Shown: positions 37,283-46,703 of the stretch, piece after piece
How positions within the stretch are numbered: the stretch's first letter is position 1
Layout: the number at the start of each line of letters is the position of its first letter
Assembly (NCBI RefSeq): GCF_001295845.1
Contig: NZ_LJIC01000107.1
Coordinates: 1-64,000, forward strand
DNA: 64,000 nucleotides
Source of the DNA: Rhodopseudomonas sp. AAP120
Lineage (GTDB): Bacteria > Pseudomonadota > Alphaproteobacteria > Rhizobiales > Xanthobacteraceae
Direction: 5' to 3'
Program-made: the position numbers and the translations under genes
The notes under the pieces: model-generated
The model's input: only the letters and a program-made list of their open reading frames with translations
Database searches by the model: none
What the model was told of the DNA's origin: nothing

Positions 37283-37537
37283 CGCACGAACCACAACAAT
37301 TTGCACGTCCGCGGCTACAAAGAAGAGGGCACGATCACCACCACCTTCGATATCACGGTGCTTAACGATCCGGATCGCTTCCACCTCGAGATCGATCGCC
37401 TGCCGCAGGTGAGTGCCAAGGGGGCTTATTTAAAGCAGCAGCTTCGGGACAAGCTCATTGAATATAACCATTACATCCGCAACCATGGCGAAGACATGCC
37501 GGAAATCCGAAACTGGCAGTGGGACGCAAAGACGTGA
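37283..37537 (+). pseudogene. C-terminal fragment of phosphoketolase
   Basis: The 84 residues before the TGA match the C-terminal end of xylulose-5-phosphate/fructose-6-phosphate phosphoketolase: [20 protein letters not shown], then [16 protein letters not shown], and [13 protein letters not shown]. The rest of this roughly 800-residue enzyme is missing. It is fused in frame to the unrelated fragment before it, so it is debris. Confidence 0.75.
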
Positions 37538-37746
37538 CCGGCTTACCGAGTTTGCTCTCGCGCCTCTACCAAATGCGACACGGCGAATTCGCTTGGTCGC
37601 TCTCCGGCCAGCATACCGGCCGAACCGGCATCCTACTGAGCGAACAAGGCGAACGTCCGCAAGGTGGAAAGCGGCTCTGCGCTGGCCCTCACCACGCCGA
37701 TGAGAACAAGCAGCTAAATCTTGAGGCCAGCAAACTTGCGAAGTAA
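37534..37746 (+). pseudogene. N-terminal fragment of a histidine phosphatase
   Basis: A frame starting at GTG, overlapping the phosphoketolase stop, reads LPSLLSRLYQMRHGEFAWSL then SGQHTGRTGILLSEQGER. This is the phosphoglycerate-mutase-like RHG motif region. Similarity stops near 37654 and the remaining codons are unrelated, so only about 40 of some 200 residues remain. It probably formed a metabolic cluster with the phosphoketolase before decay. Confidence 0.6.
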
Positions 37747-37765
37747 TCGGTGGGAGCACGCATCC

Positions 37766-40207
37766 ATGACGAAGATTACGCTCGAAGTCCGCGATCTATT
37801 CTCGGTCCTTGGCGCACATGGAATCGAACGGCATCTACAGCATGTTACGGGTGTCGGTCGCGTGTCGGTTAATCCGGTTTCTGGCTCGACGACCGTCATG
37901 TTCGATCCGGAGAAGACCAGCCCTGCTGCAATACAGGAAGCGATTAGAAATTGTGGTTTTCATTGTGCGGGCGAAGCGCTGCCCAAGCACGTTTGCGAAA
38001 AGTCGACGCCGCCGAGTACTGGTCCGACGGTTCAGACCAGCCAGCTCGAGCATGCGCATTCCCAAACGCATAGAGATCGCGGCGATACGGCGGCTCCCGG
38101 CATGATGGCGGCCGACGCGATGGCCGAGCACAGGGTGCACGGCGGGGAAAGGAGCGATGCCATGGCGCATGAAATGGGCCACGGCGTCGGCATGGACATG
38201 CAGGGCATGGTCCGCGACATGCGCAATCGCTTCTGGATCGCGCTCGTCTTTAGTCTGCCGATTTTCCTGTTCTCGCCGATGGGCATGGACTTCATTCAAA
38301 TCCCGCCACCATTCGGCCTGCGCCTGGACCTTGTTCTGTTCGTTTTGGCGAGCGCCGCCATCCTTTACCCGGTCTGGCCATTCGTTGTTGCAGCTTACCG
38401 CGCACTCCGCAGCGGGGTTGCAAACATGGCCGTCCTGGTCGTCCTCAGCGTAGGCACCGGCTATCTGTTTAGCGTTGGCTCGACTTTCTTTTATGGCGGC
38501 CACCAGTTCTACGAAGCCTCGGCAATTCTGCTCGTCTTCATCCTGCTCGGACACTGGCTCGAAATGCGTGCAAGGGCAGGGGCATCTGAGGCGATCCGCG
38601 CGCTCATGGATATGGCGCCGCCCAAGGCAACGGTGCTGCGGGTTGGCAAGGAATTCGAAGTACCCACCGCTGAGATCATTTCCGGCGATACGGTCCTGAT
38701 CAGACCGGGCAACAAAATCCCGGTTGATGGGACCGTGCTAGAAGGATCGTCGCTGGTCGACGAGTCGATGCTCACTGGGGAATCGATGCCAGTAGTCAAA
38801 AAGGTCGGCGATGCCGTGATCGGCGCGACCATCAACAAGAGCGGTGCGTTTCAGTATCGCGCAACCAAGGTCGGAGCAGACACGGCTCTCGCCCAGATCG
38901 TCAAGCTCGTCCAGGAAGCTCAGAACTCCAAGGCGCCGTCGCAACTGCTCGCGGATCGCGCCTCGCAATGGCTGGTGCTGGCAGCGGTCGCCGTGGGCCT
39001 GCTTACGTTCGTCATCTGGTACTGGTGGATCGGCCAGACGCTGCTGTTCGCACTCAGCCTGACGATCACCGTCTTCGTGATCGCATGCCCCGATGCCCTT
39101 GGGCTGGCAACGCCGATGGCGATCATGGTCGGAACCGGGCTCGGCGCCATGAATGGCATCCTATTCAAAAATGCGTCGGCGCTGGAGGACGCTACAAAAT
39201 TGAACGTTGTCATCTTCGACAAGACCGGTACGCTGACGATGGGCCATCCCGAGGTGGTGGATCTAGCGATCGCTGCCGGCGCCTCCGAGGATCAATTGCT
39301 ATCTGCGGCCGCAGCGGTGGAAGCAGGGTCGGACCATCCTTTGGCCCAGGCCATCCTGCGCCGGGCCGCCAACGTGAAGGCACCCAAGGCAACCGGGTTC
39401 AAGAATGTCGAGGGCAAGGGCGCGCAAGCCGAGATCGACGGCAAGATGGCATTGCTCGGCAATAAACTGCTGATGACTGAGAATAAGATCGATCGCGGCG
39501 AGCTCGGCGCGAAATCCGAGGAACTGCAGGGCGCCGGACGAACGGTCGTTCATCTCGCAGTAGGCGGCAAGCTCGTGGGTTTGATCGCCATCGCCGATGC
39601 GGTGAGACCGACGGCGGTGGAAGCGGTCAAGGCGTTGCGTTCGCGGGGGGTCGAGGTCGCGATGTTGACAGGAGATAATCAGGGTACGGCCGAGCGGATC
39701 GCAAAGAGTCTCGGGATCGATAAAGTCTTCGCAAATGTGTTGCCTAGCGACAAGGCGGGCAAGGTCAAGGAACTCCAATCGCAAGGTAAAAAGGTCGGCA
39801 TGGTCGGCGACGGCGTGAACGACGCTCCGGCCTTGACCCAGGCCGATGTTGGCTTCGCAATCGGTGCAGGCACTGATGTCGCGATGGAAAGTGCCGACAT
39901 TGTGTTGATGAAGAGCGACCCTTACGATGTGGTCGGGGCCATCGAACTCTCCCATGCGACGCTCAGAAAAATGCATCAAAACTTATGGTGGGCGGTCGGC
40001 TACAACGTGATAGCCTTTCCGCTTGCCGCTGGCGTGCTGTATCCATTTCTGCTTGGGCCGAGCATTGCTGCTCTTGCGATGTCCGGTAGTACGGCATTGG
40101 TAGCCATCAATGCTCTGATGTTGAAGCGGACGAAGCTGACCGGCATCCGCCGTCGGCGCGCGACTTCTACCTCTGAAGCGATCATCCCCGTCGCGGCGAC
40201 GTCGTGA
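37766..40207 (+). CDS. P1B-type heavy-metal ATPase with CPD motif
   Basis: The 813-residue pump exports metal ions, probably Cu or Ag by context. Residues 1-70 form an HMA-like domain that lacks the CxxC pair ([13 protein letters not shown]), followed by a His/Met-rich stretch to about residue 155. Motifs are LTGES (near 335), DKTGTLT with the phosphorylated Asp (near 484), GSDHPLAQ and [10 protein letters not shown] (near 680). The transmembrane metal motif is CPD in [13 protein letters not shown] (near 440) rather than the common CPC or CPH. The C-terminal [18 protein letters not shown] resembles copper pumps. Eight helices are expected. Confidence 0.9.
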   Translation: MTKITLEVRDLFSVLGAHGIERHLQHVTGVGRVSVNPVSGSTTVMFDPEKTSPAAIQEAIRNCGFHCAGEALPKHVCEKSTPPSTGPTVQTSQLEHAHSQTHRDRGDTAAPGMMAADAMAEHRVHGGERSDAMAHEMGHGVGMDMQGMVRDMRNRFWIALVFSLPIFLFSPMGMDFIQIPPPFGLRLDLVLFVLASAAILYPVWPFVVAAYRALRSGVANMAVLVVLSVGTGYLFSVGSTFFYGGHQFYEASAILLVFILLGHWLEMRARAGASEAIRALMDMAPPKATVLRVGKEFEVPTAEIISGDTVLIRPGNKIPVDGTVLEGSSLVDESMLTGESMPVVKKVGDAVIGATINKSGAFQYRATKVGADTALAQIVKLVQEAQNSKAPSQLLADRASQWLVLAAVAVGLLTFVIWYWWIGQTLLFALSLTITVFVIACPDALGLATPMAIMVGTGLGAMNGILFKNASALEDATKLNVVIFDKTGTLTMGHPEVVDLAIAAGASEDQLLSAAAAVEAGSDHPLAQAILRRAANVKAPKATGFKNVEGKGAQAEIDGKMALLGNKLLMTENKIDRGELGAKSEELQGAGRTVVHLAVGGKLVGLIAIADAVRPTAVEAVKALRSRGVEVAMLTGDNQGTAERIAKSLGIDKVFANVLPSDKAGKVKELQSQGKKVGMVGDGVNDAPALTQADVGFAIGAGTDVAMESADIVLMKSDPYDVVGAIELSHATLRKMHQNLWWAVGYNVIAFPLAAGVLYPFLLGPSIAALAMSGSTALVAINALMLKRTKLTGIRRRRATSTSEAIIPVAATS

Positions 40208-40661
40208 TCACGCGCGCCGTGTCAGGTGTGCCGCCCTGAACAGCTCTTGAAGACGGTCGGGCTTTGAGGACTGGAGTGTCTGTCACGTCCGCCAACTGCG
40301 CAACGGCGCTGGCTTTTTCGGTCGGCACGGCTTAACTGACTAGGATGACAGGCGAAGCACCACGCGCGATCCGCGACGATCAAAAGTCGGCGACCGGCTC
40401 GGCCTTTGGTCCGTTCCGCCATCCGGCATACACGGTGACTGGACCGCCTCGGTCGTCGCCAACATCGGCACTTGGATGTACACCGCCGCCTCAGGCTGGC
40501 TGATGACGAACCTCGATCCCGATCCGCTTATCGTCTCGTTGGTGCAAGTCGCCGCCGGCTTACCGATCTTTCCTAATCGCTATCCCGGCCGGTGCGCTTG
40601 CCGACATCGTCGACCGTCGGCGCTTTCTGATCGCAGGCGCGAAGCCGCTAGCGTTTTCCGA

Positions 40662-41303
40662 TCATGTTGGTTTGTAACCTGCAGCGGCGAAGTAGTTTGC
40701 GCATTCGGTTGGCTTGAATGCGTCGAGGCATCGGGCGATTGCTTCCCAGAGGCCCTCGACGGTGCGCTCGGCGGCCTTGCGCAGCAGAGCCTTCAGTTTT
40801 GCGAACGCGTTCTCGATCGGGTTGAAGTCGGGACTGTAGGGCGGCAGATAGAGCAGCACCGCGCCGGCTTCGGCGATCAGCGCCGAGACGCGTGACCTTT
40901 TGTGGCTCGACAGATTGTCCATCACCACGATGTCGCCGGATCGCAGTGTGGGAACGAGGATGCTTTCGACGTAAGCTTCGAGAGCGTCTTTGTTGATCGG
41001 TCCGTCGAGCACGAAGGGCGCCGTCATGCCTTCGAGGCGTAGGGCGCCGACGAAGGTGGTGGTTTTCCAGTGTCCATGCGGGATAGCGGCGCGCAGGCGT
41101 TGGCCCTTCGGGGCTCGGCCGCGGCTGCGGGCCATATTGGTGGAGGCCCAGGTTTCGTCGATGAACACCAGGTGCGCGGGGTCGAATGCAGGTTGCGCCT
41201 CAACCCAAGCCGTTCGCCGCATCACGACGTCGGGACGGTTCTGCTCGGCGGCATGCGCAGTCTTTTTTTGAAAGTGATCCGTCGTCGCGCGAAGAAGCGC
41301 CAC
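40662..41303 (-). CDS. IS630 transposase, catalytic part (orfB)
   Basis: The 213-residue frame holds the DDE domain: [13 protein letters not shown] (first Asp), [13 protein letters not shown] (second Asp) and [19 protein letters not shown] (Glu). Its start lies inside orfA, so it is probably made as a frameshift fusion. Confidence 0.88.
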   Translation of the reverse strand: MALLRATTDHFQKKTAHAAEQNRPDVVMRRTAWVEAQPAFDPAHLVFIDETWASTNMARSRGRAPKGQRLRAAIPHGHWKTTTFVGALRLEGMTAPFVLDGPINKDALEAYVESILVPTLRSGDIVVMDNLSSHKRSRVSALIAEAGAVLLYLPPYSPDFNPIENAFAKLKALLRKAAERTVEGLWEAIARCLDAFKPTECANYFAAAGYKPT

Positions 41304-41608
41304 AACGTCCCGATTCCGACCGCCACGCCTTGCTCGGCCAACGCCGCCTGGATCTCGTGAAGCGTGATGTCCGGTTTGGTCTCGACCAGCGCCAGAATGC
41401 TCGGGGCATGCGCTTCGATGCGACCTGACCGGCGATCACCCCCCAATGCCTTGGGCCGCGCGTCGCCTTGCCGACGCTGCATGGCTCGCCAGCGGATGGC
41501 ACTCGATGCGCTGACCCCGAACTGTTCCGCGGCCTGACGGCACGACAGCCCACCGGCGATCGCCGCCAGAACTCGTGTCCTTAAATCAAGCGATAGAGCC
41601 TTCGACAT
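41222..41608 (-). CDS. IS630 transposase, DNA-binding part (orfA)
   Basis: The 128-residue frame ([20 protein letters not shown]) holds a helix-turn-helix ([18 protein letters not shown]) and a second winged-helix region ([20 protein letters not shown]). It overlaps orfB by about 80 bases in another frame, the usual IS630 frameshifting layout. Confidence 0.88.
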   Translation of the reverse strand: MSKALSLDLRTRVLAAIAGGLSCRQAAEQFGVSASSAIRWRAMQRRQGDARPKALGGDRRSGRIEAHAPSILALVETKPDITLHEIQAALAEQGVAVGIGTLWRFFARRRITFKKRLRMPPSRTVPTS

Positions 41609-42215
41609 CCCGGCCGGCCTCCAGCCCCGGCAGGGATCTTGAATCACTTGCGCCCCGATTTGGGAATCCCAGCCCGAGTCAATCAGCTCGGAAATCGCTC
41701 TAACAGCAATCGCGGCAATCTTCGCGGCGCTGGTCGCGTTCGATCTTGTAACACTTAGCCTACTCCTCGTATTCACGTTTCTGATCGGCGCCTTCGGAGC
41801 GCTGACGGCGCCCGCATGGCAAGCGGTTACGCCGCAGCTCGTGCCGAAGCGGGACCTGCATGTAGCGATCGCGGCGAACAGCGTCGGCTTTAACCTCAGC
41901 CGCGCAATCGGGCCCGCGCTCGGCGGCGCGCTGACGGCAGCCTTCGGCATCACGGCACCTTTCTGGATCAATGCCGTGAACAATCTTGAGGTGAGCGGGA
42001 TGGTCGCGAGCGCGGCGGCCGCCGCGATGAAATGCGCGATCGGTTCTTCAGTAATTAAATAGCAAATCACTGCACTAAACGCTCAGTCGCTAGATAGTGT
42101 GTCTTTTCGAGCCCTTGGCGAAGCGCTCGGTCGCCCCTTGCGGGTCTGACCGCCCCCGAACCATCATCTTGTATGTGCTTCAGCTCCTCGATGACAATCG
42201 CCATGAAAACAGGCG

Positions 42216-45200
42216 TCAATTGGCCGCTTGACGGTATCGCACCTCGCTCCACCATTTCCAAATGACGTATATGGCCGGATAGATCAGCAGCGTTAAGAGA
42301 AAACTGGTAACGACGCCGCCGACCATCGGAGCGGCGATTCGCTTCATGACATCGGAGCCCGCTCCGCTGGACCACATGATAGGCAAGAGTCCCATTAATA
42401 TCGCCAGCACGGTCATCATCTTTGGCCGGACGCGTTGCACGGCTCCCTCCATCACGGCACTTTCGAGGTCGTGGATGCTTCGCATCCGACCTTCCTCCTT
42501 CCAGCGCTCGTAGACGACGTCCAGATACAGCAGCATCACCATCCCGGTCTCGGCGTCGACCCCGGCCAGCGCGATGATCCCAACCCATACGGCAACGCTA
42601 AGGTGATAGCCCAACAGCCAAAGCAGGAAGAATGCGCCCACCAGGGAAAACGGCACCGCAATCATCACGATCAGCGCTTTGGCAATCGATCGCGCGTTCA
42701 GGTAGAGCAACAAGAAGATGACGGCGAGTGTGATCGGGATGACGTACAGAAGTCGCTGGCTCGCCCGTTGCATTCCCTCGAACGATCCGCTCCATTCCAA
42801 TCGGTAACCCGGAGGCAGCTTCACCATTTCGCCGACAATCTTGCGGGCGTCGTTCATGTAGCTGCCGGTGTCTCGGTCTGCGATGTCGATGTAGGCATAC
42901 CCCACAAGCTGCGCAGCTTCGCTCTTGATCAGACCGGGGCCATCGACGAATCGCAGCTTTGCCAGTTCCTGCAAGGGCACTTGCGCTCCCAGAGGGGTGG
43001 CGACCAGTATCCGCTGCAATTTGCCGACGTCATCTCGGAGGTCACGTCCGTAGCGGACGTTGACCGGATAGCGCTCGCGGCCCTCGATGGTCTGCGTCAG
43101 ATTGGCGCCGCCCACCGCCGCCTGGATAACTTCCTGCACGTCCATGACTGAGAGCCCGTAACGGGCGATCGCATCGCGATCGATATCGAAGTCCAGGTAA
43201 TGGCCCTGCGCCACACGTTCGGCAAACACGCTTCTTGTGCCCGGAATGGTGCCGACCGCGGCCTCCACGTTCGACAGAATCCTTCCGATTTCCGCAAGGT
43301 CCGGTCCGAACACCTTGACGCCGAGCGGCGTGCGGATTCCGGTGGAAAGCATGTCGATGCGAGCCTTGATCGGCATTGTCCAGCTGTTTGAGAAGCCTTT
43401 CATCTTCGCGTTCAGCGCCGCGTTCATCTCTGCGATCAGCTTGTCCGGGGTGATGCCGTTCCGCCACTGCTCCGGCGGCTTGAGGTTGATGACCGTCTCG
43501 ACCATTTCCAGCGGAGCCGGGTCGGTCGCGCTTTCGGCGCGTCCCGCTTTGGCGAACACGCTCGCAACTTCCGGGAAGCCGAGCAGAATGGCGTCCTGCT
43601 CCTGGATCGCCTGCCTCATCGTCTGTATCGACGCCGCCGGCAGGGTCGCGGGCATGAACAGCACCGATTCTTCCCATAACGGCGGCATGAACTCGCTACC
43701 CAGGCTTCTGTAGATGGGGATGATGGCGACGGTGGCGAAAACGGCGACGCCGACCATGACGTAGCGCAGCCGCAACGCCAGCATGGCAACAGGCTGATAA
43801 ATCCAAATCAGGAAGCGGTTGATTGGATTGTTCTCCTCGGCAGGAATCTTGCCGCGGACGAGCCATACCATCAAGAACGGGGTGACGGTGACGGACAGCA
43901 CCGCCGCAAACAACATGCTAAAGGATTTGGTGTAGGCGAGCGGCCTGAACAACCGACCTTCCTGGTCCTGAAGGGCAAACACCGGCAGAAAGCTGACGGT
44001 GATAATGAGCAGCGAGAAGAACAGCGACGGCCCCACCTCTCGACAGGCCACGATCACGAGTTCCAGCCGCGGCCGGCGCTGCTCAGCGGGCTTGGCCTCC
44101 TCTCTTTCGATATGTTTGTGAGCGTTCTCGATCATCACGATGGCCGCATCGACCATCGCCCCGACCGCAATCGCGATGCCACCCAGACTCATGATGTTGC
44201 TGGTCAGCCCGATCCATCGCATCGCGATCATCGCCAGCAGGACTGCCAATGGCAGCGTGATGATTGCGACCAAGGCGCTGCGAAAATGGAACAGGAATAC
44301 CAGACAAACCAGGCTTACGATCACTCCTTCTTCGATAAGCTTCTCTCTCAGCGTCTGGACCGAATGATTGATAAGGGTGGACCGGTCATATGTGAGATTG
44401 AGTTCGACGCCCTCCGGCAAGCCTGGTTGCACCGTGTCCTTGATCGTCTGCTTCACGGAAGCCAACACGTCGTAGACACTTTCGCCAAACCGGACGACCA
44501 CGATGCCGCCAGCAGCGTCGCCCAACCCGTTGTAGTCGACCACGCCACGGCGGATGTCCGGACCGATCTGGACGAAGCCGACGTCGCGGACCAGAACAGG
44601 CGTCCCATCGGACTGTGCTCCGACTGCCACCTTTTCAATGTCGGACGGCGATTGGAAATAGCCCCGACCTCGCACCATGTACTCGGTGCCGGTGAACTCC
44701 AATACCCTGCCGCCGACTTCCTGATTGCCTCGGCGAACCTGCTCCACCACCTTGTTGATCGGAATTTTGTAGGCCAGCAGCTTGTCCGGGTCGACGGTGA
44801 CCTGATATTGTTTCACGAAGCCGCCGACGCTGGCGACTTCCGCAACGCCTGGAACGGCGCGGATCTGATACTGCACTTGCCATTGCTGCAGACTGCGAAG
44901 CTCGGACAGCGAGTGTTTTCCGGTCTTGTCAATCAGAACGTATTCGAGCCCCCAACCCACGCCGGTTGCGTCCGGCCCCAACTGCGGAGAAACGCCCGCC
45001 GGCAGCTTGCCGGCCATGCCGCTAAGATACTCCAAGACCCGGCTGCGCGCCCAGTACAGGTCAGTACCGTCTTCGAAGATGACATAGACCAGAGACTGGC
45101 CGTAAAAACTGGTGGCTCGCACCGCCTTGACCTTTGAGGCGGAGAGCAACTGCGTCACGATGGGATAGGTGATTTGGTCTTCGATGATGTTGGGACTGCG

Positions 45201-45365
45201 ATCTTCCCAATCAGTGGCGACGATGACCTGCACATCCGAGAGGTCCGGAAGTGCATCCAAGGGCGTGTTGTAGACCGCCCAAACGCCTCCGCCGATGATG
45301 GCCACGATAAGGAGAAGCATGAGAAGCGCGTTCCGCGCGCTGAACTCGATCAGCCGGCCGATCAT
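42216..45365 (-). CDS. cusA: CusA/CzcA-type heavy-metal RND efflux pump
   Basis: The 1049-residue inner-membrane pump belongs to the HME-RND family. It has twelve expected helices, two large periplasmic domains and the proton-relay Asp in AIAVGAMVDAAIVMIENAH (near residue 410). NTPLDALPDLSDVQVIVATD at the start and RIDMLSTGIRTPLGVKVFG mid-protein are typical of copper/silver members. It works with the adaptor and outer-membrane genes just upstream (14 bases from the cusB-like stop), giving the order cusC-cusB-cusA. The gene is intact. The gap to its left (42003-42215) shows only an unconvincing 45-codon frame. Confidence 0.93.
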   Translation of the reverse strand: MIGRLIEFSARNALLMLLLIVAIIGGGVWAVYNTPLDALPDLSDVQVIVATDWEDRSPNIIEDQITYPIVTQLLSASKVKAVRATSFYGQSLVYVIFEDGTDLYWARSRVLEYLSGMAGKLPAGVSPQLGPDATGVGWGLEYVLIDKTGKHSLSELRSLQQWQVQYQIRAVPGVAEVASVGGFVKQYQVTVDPDKLLAYKIPINKVVEQVRRGNQEVGGRVLEFTGTEYMVRGRGYFQSPSDIEKVAVGAQSDGTPVLVRDVGFVQIGPDIRRGVVDYNGLGDAAGGIVVVRFGESVYDVLASVKQTIKDTVQPGLPEGVELNLTYDRSTLINHSVQTLREKLIEEGVIVSLVCLVFLFHFRSALVAIITLPLAVLLAMIAMRWIGLTSNIMSLGGIAIAVGAMVDAAIVMIENAHKHIEREEAKPAEQRRPRLELVIVACREVGPSLFFSLLIITVSFLPVFALQDQEGRLFRPLAYTKSFSMLFAAVLSVTVTPFLMVWLVRGKIPAEENNPINRFLIWIYQPVAMLALRLRYVMVGVAVFATVAIIPIYRSLGSEFMPPLWEESVLFMPATLPAASIQTMRQAIQEQDAILLGFPEVASVFAKAGRAESATDPAPLEMVETVINLKPPEQWRNGITPDKLIAEMNAALNAKMKGFSNSWTMPIKARIDMLSTGIRTPLGVKVFGPDLAEIGRILSNVEAAVGTIPGTRSVFAERVAQGHYLDFDIDRDAIARYGLSVMDVQEVIQAAVGGANLTQTIEGRERYPVNVRYGRDLRDDVGKLQRILVATPLGAQVPLQELAKLRFVDGPGLIKSEAAQLVGYAYIDIADRDTGSYMNDARKIVGEMVKLPPGYRLEWSGSFEGMQRASQRLLYVIPITLAVIFLLLYLNARSIAKALIVMIAVPFSLVGAFFLLWLLGYHLSVAVWVGIIALAGVDAETGMVMLLYLDVVYERWKEEGRMRSIHDLESAVMEGAVQRVRPKMMTVLAILMGLLPIMWSSGAGSDVMKRIAAPMVGGVVTSFLLTLLIYPAIYVIWKWWSEVRYRQAAN

Positions 45366-45379
45366 GGTCTATCTTTCGC

Positions 45380-46678
45380 TCACGGACGATCGTGTTTCAT
45401 GGTGGAATGATCGTCTGCGGTAGGTCGATTTGGCATCGACATCCCCTTGACGTCCTGCGGCCGGGCTGCCGGTTTGTTCTCGTTGGCCTTGCTGCCGTCG
45501 TCCATCCCGGGCATGCCGGCCATACCACCGCCGCCGGCCAGTAGCTGGCTTTCGGAATCGATCAAGAAGTTGGCGGAAGTGGCAACCATGTCGCCATCCT
45601 CCAGCCCCTCCAGGATCTGGAATCGATCCTCGAACCGCAGCGGGCTGATTTTCACTTGGACCGGGAGAAAGCGATCATCGGCAACAGCTCGGAACGTGAT
45701 GTTGCGTTCGCCGGTGCGGATGACGGCCGATACCGGAACGGTCAAGCCGCTTCCCATCGCGTGGCTGATCAAGATCTGACTGAACATGCCTGGCTTCAGT
45801 CGGCCGTCGGGATTTGGTAGCTCGACGCGGACTTGCACCGATCGGGTCATCTCGTCGACCACCGGATCGATGAACACGACCTTGCCGGTATATTGTTGCG
45901 TCGGCGACGAGGGCAGCGCGACAGTCACAGCCATGCCGATCTGGACGTGCGGCAATTCATACTCGAAGACCTTGCCCTGAACCCACACCGTCGAGAGGTC
46001 GGCGACGACGAACAGTTCGTTCTGCGGCATCGTGTATTGACCTTGAAAGACCTTCTTCTCCAGGACGGTACCTGAGATTGGACTGCGTAGTACCAACGAC
46101 GTCCCGGGCCGCCCGGTCGCCTCCAGGGCCTTGATCGCATCGGCAGGCACATCCCAAAGCTCCAGGCGTCGACGCGCGGCTTCCAACACCAGCTGTTGAT
46201 CTGTCATGCCTCCGAGATTGGATTGTGCCGACCGCGCCGCGGACAACAGCTCTCTCTGGGCCGCAAAGAAGGCCGGACTGTAGATCGCAAGCATGGCTTC
46301 GCCGGCTTTCACCTGTTGCCCGGTGAAAGAGACGAACAGTCGTTCGACCCAGCCTTCGGTCTTGAGGTGAATATGAGCAAGCTTGGTTTCATCGGGACGT
46401 ACGATCCCGACCGTTCGAATGGTCATGGTGAGGGGGGTCCGCGTCGCCCTTCCCAGCGTAACTCCGATACGCTGCCGGATTGCCGGATCGACGCTTAGTT
46501 CCGTATATCCCGGAGGCATCGAATTGCCGGGCACGGAGTGATCGGCCGGCATGTTCTGCTGGGGCTCGGGGGCCTGTTGTGCTGAACTCGCGTCTTGGCT
46601 GATGAAGTAGCCCGCGCACAAGACCATCAGTTGGGCCAGGGCAGGGCCGATCGACTTCCGATATCGTTTCGTCGACAC
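45380..46678 (-). CDS. cusB: CusB-like RND periplasmic adaptor
   Basis: The 432-residue membrane-fusion protein links CusA to the outer-membrane channel. It has an N-terminal signal/anchor (GPALAQLMVLCAGYFISQDA), a lipoyl/barrel-sandwich region (IHLKTEGWVERLFVSFTGQQ, with VLRSPISGTVLEKKVFQGQ), a helical hairpin, and a C-terminal Met/His-rich tail (GMAGMPGMDDG, MSMPNRP, HSTMKHDRP) likely to bind metal. I chose the GTG at 46678 because GAGGGA lies 6 bases upstream. An earlier in-frame start would read into the cusC-like gene. Confidence 0.9.
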   Translation of the reverse strand: MSTKRYRKSIGPALAQLMVLCAGYFISQDASSAQQAPEPQQNMPADHSVPGNSMPPGYTELSVDPAIRQRIGVTLGRATRTPLTMTIRTVGIVRPDETKLAHIHLKTEGWVERLFVSFTGQQVKAGEAMLAIYSPAFFAAQRELLSAARSAQSNLGGMTDQQLVLEAARRRLELWDVPADAIKALEATGRPGTSLVLRSPISGTVLEKKVFQGQYTMPQNELFVVADLSTVWVQGKVFEYELPHVQIGMAVTVALPSSPTQQYTGKVVFIDPVVDEMTRSVQVRVELPNPDGRLKPGMFSQILISHAMGSGLTVPVSAVIRTGERNITFRAVADDRFLPVQVKISPLRFEDRFQILEGLEDGDMVATSANFLIDSESQLLAGGGGMAGMPGMDDGSKANENKPAARPQDVKGMSMPNRPTADDHSTMKHDRP

Positions 46679-46703
46679 GAGATCCCTCACGGTGCTGGAC
46701 TTT

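Larger units (their letters stand above)
40651..41700 (-). mobile_element. IS630-family insertion sequence, 1050 bp, TA-flanked
   Basis: The element lies between TA at 40649-40650 and TA at 41701-41702, the IS630 target duplication. Its ends are related inverted repeats (GCGTTTTCCGATCATGTTGG, and the complement of the right end, GAGCGATTTCCGAGCTGATT). It contains two overlapping frames that together form a transposase. The boundaries are confirmed by the restored MFS reading frame. Confidence 0.9.
40402..41985 (+). pseudogene. MFS transporter split by an IS630-family element
   Basis: The 5' part (40402-40650) encodes FRHPAYTV, then WTASVVANIGTWMYTAASGW, DPDPLIVSLVQVAAGLPIF and, in another frame, IPAGALADIVDRRRFLIAG. 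The 3' part (41703-41985) encodes [57 protein letters not shown]. This is the DUF894/EntS-like branch of the major facilitator superfamily. Besides the insertion, frameshifts lie near 40440 and 40575, and the C-terminal half is gone. Removing the element and one TA restores a continuous frame across the junction. The 190 bases upstream of it show nothing I can identify. Confidence 0.8.

Noticed and set aside
42067-42204. A 45-codon frame after the cusA-like gene
   Set aside because: Too short, no homology I can see, and composition unlike its neighbours.
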